Assembly (NCBI RefSeq): GCF_036174265.1
Contig: NZ_CP108055.1
Location: 5,456,001-5,520,000, forward strand
DNA: 64,000 bases
Source: Streptomyces sp. NBC_00285
Lineage (GTDB): Bacteria; Actinomycetota; Actinomycetes; Streptomycetales; Streptomycetaceae
Direction: 5' to 3'
The position numbers were made by a program, and so were the translations under genes. This document shows, in pieces, positions 61,336 to 64,000 of this stretch; position 1 is the stretch's first letter, and the number at the start of each line of letters is the position of its first letter. Under the pieces are notes generated by a model. The model had not been told where the DNA came from. It saw only the letters and a list, made by a program, of their open reading frames with translations, and did no database searches.

Positions 61336-62244
61336 GTGACCTCGTACGAGCCCCTGGCCGACCCGGGCGCCGACCCCGTGTACGACGTGGTCGTGCTCGC
61401 CGGGGGCGGTGCCCGGCGGCTCGGCGGCGCCGACAAGCCCGGTGTCAGGGTGGGCGGACGTGCCCTGCTCGACCGGGTCCTCGCCGCCTGCGCGGGGGCC
61501 CGCACCACCGTCGTCGTCGCCGATCCCCGTCCGACCGCCCGGCCGGTGACCTGGGCCCGCGAGGACCCGCCCGGTGGCGGCCCGCTGGCCGCCCTCGACG
61601 CCGGCCTGAGACAGGTCACGGCACGGTACGTCCTGGTGGTCTCCGCCGACCTGCCGTTCCTCCAGGAGGCCACCGTACGGCTGCTGTTGACCGTCCTGCG
61701 CACGGGTGGCGCCGACGGTGTGCTGCTCACCGACGCCGACGGCCGCGACCAACCGCTGGTGGCCGTGTACCGCTCGCACTCACTGCGCCATGAATTCGGC
61801 GTACTCACGAAGGAGCACGGCACCCTCACCGGCCTCCCCCTGCGCCGGCTGACCGCCGTGCTCGACCTCACCCGCGTCCCCGACCCCGTCGCGTCCTTCG
61901 ACTGCGACACCTGGGACGACATCGCCACCGCCAGGGCACGCATCAGGGAGCATGGGCACGTGTTGGATGAATGGATTTCCGCAGTCAAGGACGAACTGGG
62001 CATCGACCTCGACGTCGACACCGGCGTGCTCCTCGACCTCGCCCGTGACGCCGCCCACGGTGTGGCCAGGCCCGCCGCACCGCTGACCACCTTCCTCGTC
62101 GGCTACGCGGCAGCGCAGGCAGGCGGCGGTCCCGAGGCCGTCGCCGAGGCCTCCCGCAAGGCCGTCGCACTGGCCCTGCGCTGGGCCGACGAGGACGCCG
62201 CCGCACCCGACGGGGCCCCCGACGCCCGCCCGGACGCCGGATGA
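61336..62244 (+). CDS. mobA: molybdenum cofactor guanylyltransferase fused to DUF6457
   Basis: A 302-residue fusion. Residues 15-205 are a MobA-like nucleotidyltransferase (VVLAGGGARRLGGADKPGVR, SADLPFLQEATV, DGRDQPLVAVYRS) that would attach GMP to molybdopterin. Residues about 210-295 form a DUF6457 helical domain (LDEWISAVKDELGIDLDVDT, LTTFLVGYAAAQAGGGP) whose role is unknown. GTG 61336 follows AGGGG closely. Its stop overlaps moeA (ATGA), so both are translated together. Confidence 0.87.
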   Translation: MTSYEPLADPGADPVYDVVVLAGGGARRLGGADKPGVRVGGRALLDRVLAACAGARTTVVVADPRPTARPVTWAREDPPGGGPLAALDAGLRQVTARYVLVVSADLPFLQEATVRLLLTVLRTGGADGVLLTDADGRDQPLVAVYRSHSLRHEFGVLTKEHGTLTGLPLRRLTAVLDLTRVPDPVASFDCDTWDDIATARARIREHGHVLDEWISAVKDELGIDLDVDTGVLLDLARDAAHGVARPAAPLTTFLVGYAAAQAGGGPEAVAEASRKAVALALRWADEDAAAPDGAPDARPDAG

Positions 62245-63647
62245 CCGCCCGGTCCCTGCGCACCGGCGAGAACACCGGAGCCGCCGAGGACGCCGACGAA
62301 CTCGACGTCGAGGAGGCTCTGGCCCTCGTGAGGGACGACCACGACCGCGCCCCTGGCGACCAGGTGCCCTCGCCGGGCACCCCCGCCCCGGAGCAGGGAC
62401 CGCGGCACGGCCCCGGGCACCGCCCGCACGCCCACCACAAGGCGACCCCCTGGTCCGAGGCTCGCGAGACCGCCGCCCGGGCGGCGCGCGCCGTCCCCCG
62501 CAGCGGCCGCCTCGCCCCGGTCTCCGTACGGCTCGACGACGCCCTCGGCCTCACCCTTGCCGCCCCCCTGGACGCCCTCACCGACCTGCCCTCCTTCGAC
62601 ACCTCGGCGATGGACGGCTGGGCGGTCGCCGGACCGGGCCCCTGGGCCGTACGGGACGAGGGCGTACTGGCCGGGCACGCCGAACCCGCGCCCCTCACCG
62701 ACGGCGAGGCGGTCCGCATCGCCACCGGCGCCCGCGTCCCCCTGGACACCACCGCCGTCCTGCGCAGCGAGCACGGCCAGATCGACGAGAAGGGCCGGCT
62801 GCACGCCACCCGCGAGGTCGTGCACGGCCAGGACATCCGCCCGCGCGGACAGGAGTGCCGCAGCGGCGACCAGCTCCTGCCGTCCGGCACCCTCGTCACC
62901 CCGGCCGTCCTGGGCCTCGCCGCGGCCGCCGGGTACGACACCCTCGCCGCCGTCCCCCGCCCTCGCGTCGAAGTCCTCGTCCTCGGCGACGAGTTGCTCA
63001 CCGAGGGCACCCCCCGAGACGGTCTGATCCGGGACGCGCTCGGCCCGATGCTCCCGCCCTGGCTGCGCGCGCTGGGCGCCGAGGTCATCGCCGTACGCCG
63101 GCTCGGCGACGCTGCCGAGGCCCTGCACAAGGCGGTCACCCGTTCCGCGGCCGATGTGATCGTCACGACCGGCGGCACCGCGGCCGGACCCGTCGACCAC
63201 GTCCATCCGACCCTGCGCCGCATCGGCGCCGAACTCCTGGTCGACGGCGTGAAGGTGCGTCCCGGTCACCCCATGCTGCTGGCCCGCACCAAGGAGAACC
63301 AGCACCTCGTCGGTCTGCCGGGCAACCCCCTGGCCGCGGTCTCCGGCCTGCTCACACTCGCCGAGCCGCTGCTGCGCGCCCTGGCAGCACGTCCGGCCCC
63401 GGAGCCGTACGCCCTGCCCCTGAGGGACGAGACGCACGGTCACCCGTACGACACCCGGCTCGTCCCCGTCGTCCTGCGCGGCGACGTGGCGGTTCCGCTG
63501 CACTACAACGGGCCTGCCATGCTGCGGGGCATCGCCGCCGCGGACGCCCTCGCCGTCGTACCGCCCGGGGGCACCCGTCCGGGGCAGGAGACCGAACTCC
63601 TCGATCTGCCCTGGGCGGCCGCAGGAATCGGGGTGTGTTTCACGTGA
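62241..63647 (+). CDS. moeA: molybdopterin molybdenumtransferase MoeA
   Basis: A 468-residue enzyme that inserts molybdate into adenylated molybdopterin. The first 70 residues are a low-complexity lead not found in E. coli MoeA (GPRHGPGHRPHAHHK). MoeA motifs: SFDTSAMDGWAV, RIATGARVPLDTTAVL, GQDIRPRGQECRSGDQLL, VLVLGDELLTEG, TTGGTAAGPVDHV and GLPGNPLAAVSG. ATG 62241. The stop codon lies inside a parS site and overlaps the next start. Confidence 0.94.
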   Translation: MTARSLRTGENTGAAEDADELDVEEALALVRDDHDRAPGDQVPSPGTPAPEQGPRHGPGHRPHAHHKATPWSEARETAARAARAVPRSGRLAPVSVRLDDALGLTLAAPLDALTDLPSFDTSAMDGWAVAGPGPWAVRDEGVLAGHAEPAPLTDGEAVRIATGARVPLDTTAVLRSEHGQIDEKGRLHATREVVHGQDIRPRGQECRSGDQLLPSGTLVTPAVLGLAAAAGYDTLAAVPRPRVEVLVLGDELLTEGTPRDGLIRDALGPMLPPWLRALGAEVIAVRRLGDAAEALHKAVTRSAADVIVTTGGTAAGPVDHVHPTLRRIGAELLVDGVKVRPGHPMLLARTKENQHLVGLPGNPLAAVSGLLTLAEPLLRALAARPAPEPYALPLRDETHGHPYDTRLVPVVLRGDVAVPLHYNGPAMLRGIAAADALAVVPPGGTRPGQETELLDLPWAAAGIGVCFT

Positions 63648-63650
63648 AAC
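63637..63650. promoter_or_regulatory. parS: parS centromere site forming a start/stop overlap
   Basis: A perfect GTTTCACGTGAAAC. The TGA of moeA (63645-63647) and the GTG of the channel gene (63644-63646) lie within it. Confidence 0.9.
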
Positions 63651-64000
63651 TTCCGGGCCATGACGCGATCGCCCGGCAGGCGGACGAGCATCTGGTGACC
63701 CGGAAGGTGAAGCTCCCCAGGAAGATGGTGGAGCATCCGTTCCGGCAGGTCGCCAGACGGCTCTTCCTGGCACTGTTCCTACTGGTCGCGACCGCGCTGA
63801 TCGTCTATGCCGACCACGGCGGCTACAACGACAACTCCGACGGCTCCGTCGACCTGCTCGACTCCTTCTACTACGCGACCGTCACGCTCTCCACCACCGG
63901 ATACGGCGACATCACCCCGGTCAGCGACGCCGCCCGGTTCACCAACATCTTCGTCATCACACCCCTGAGGGTGCTGTTCCTGATCGTTCTGGTCGGTACG
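63644..64000 (+). CDS. potassium channel family protein, 3' end missing
   Basis: The first 119 residues of an ion channel, cut by the window end. A basic cytoplasmic lead (MKLPGHDAIARQ, residues 1-38), membrane helix 39-56 (RLFLALFLLVATALIVYA), pore helix and K+ selectivity filter TTGYGD (84-89), and the start of the second membrane helix (102-119). The two-helix pore suggests a KcsA/MthK-like channel that probably continues into a TrkA-N (RCK) domain, not visible here. GTG 63644 overlaps moeA by 4 nt within parS. Confidence 0.88.
   Translation, partial: MKLPGHDAIARQADEHLVTRKVKLPRKMVEHPFRQVARRLFLALFLLVATALIVYADHGGYNDNSDGSVDLLDSFYYATVTLSTTGYGDITPVSDAARFTNIFVITPLRVLFLIVLVGT

Overview
The window is about 64 kb of high-G+C DNA with GTG and TTG starts, tight ATGA/GTGA gene overlaps and a gene order that I recognise as the oriC-proximal core of a Streptomyces chromosome: dnaN-gnd-recF-dciA-gyrB-gyrA at the left edge, then the conserved rhomboid/CrgA/sortase/PASTA-kinase segment. 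Species cannot be named from the sequence. The left edge cuts dnaN and the right edge cuts a potassium-channel gene. Two perfect copies of the Streptomyces ParB site GTTTCACGTGAAAC (35537 and 63637) and several DnaA-box matches fit a position close to the replication origin.

Layout. 1-9.6 kb: replication and topology genes (dnaN end, a short 6-phosphogluconate dehydrogenase, recF, dciA, gyrB, gyrA, a DUF3566 membrane protein). 9.7-16 kb: tRNA-Ile(GAT), small secreted and membrane proteins, a tail-anchored Ser/Thr kinase with a long Trp-Pro-Gly repeat linker, a helix-turn-helix regulator and tRNA-Ala(TGC). 16-21 kb: a GH6 cellulase-like and a GH26-like lipoprotein facing each other, a DUF5324 protein, a cyclophilin, a zinc-ribbon rhomboid protease and the division regulator CrgA. 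21-26 kb: a DUF881 protein, three class E sortases, a 53-residue membrane protein and a PabA/TrpG-type amidotransferase, then an Mrr-like nuclease. 26-34.5 kb: a minus-strand growth and division operon in the order fhaA-fhaB-pstP-rodA-pbpA-pknB. 34.9-41.1 kb: tRNA-Leu(CAG), a parS site, an ABC exporter-type pair (ATPase plus FtsX-like permease) and a divergent two-component system.

41.5-64 kb is mainly metabolic: DUF2252, J-domain and rhodanese proteins; an acyl-CoA dehydrogenase behind a KstR-like palindrome; the phenylacetyl-CoA epoxidase operon paaABCDE; a DUF5819/HTTM membrane pair; a SpoU-type RNA methyltransferase; paaN and a paaH-like 3-hydroxyacyl-CoA dehydrogenase with a TetR regulator; the Lrp/AsnC regulator bkdR; the branched-chain 2-oxoacid dehydrogenase operon bkdABC; and molybdenum-cofactor genes (mobA-like/DUF6457 and moeA) coupled to a K+ channel.

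How it works together: a nearly identical 14-bp palindrome (ACCGAACGATCGGT) lies before paaA, between paaN and paaH, and, with one change, before bkdA. This suggests that the TetR protein encoded at 56.3 kb ties phenylacetate and branched-chain acid catabolism into one regulon. I see no clearly novel defence, CRISPR or mobile system. The most unusual items are the shared operator, the parS site that forms a start/stop overlap, the Trp-Pro-Gly kinase linker, the DUF5819/HTTM module with its repetitive tail, and the Mrr-like nuclease inside a cell-wall gene block.
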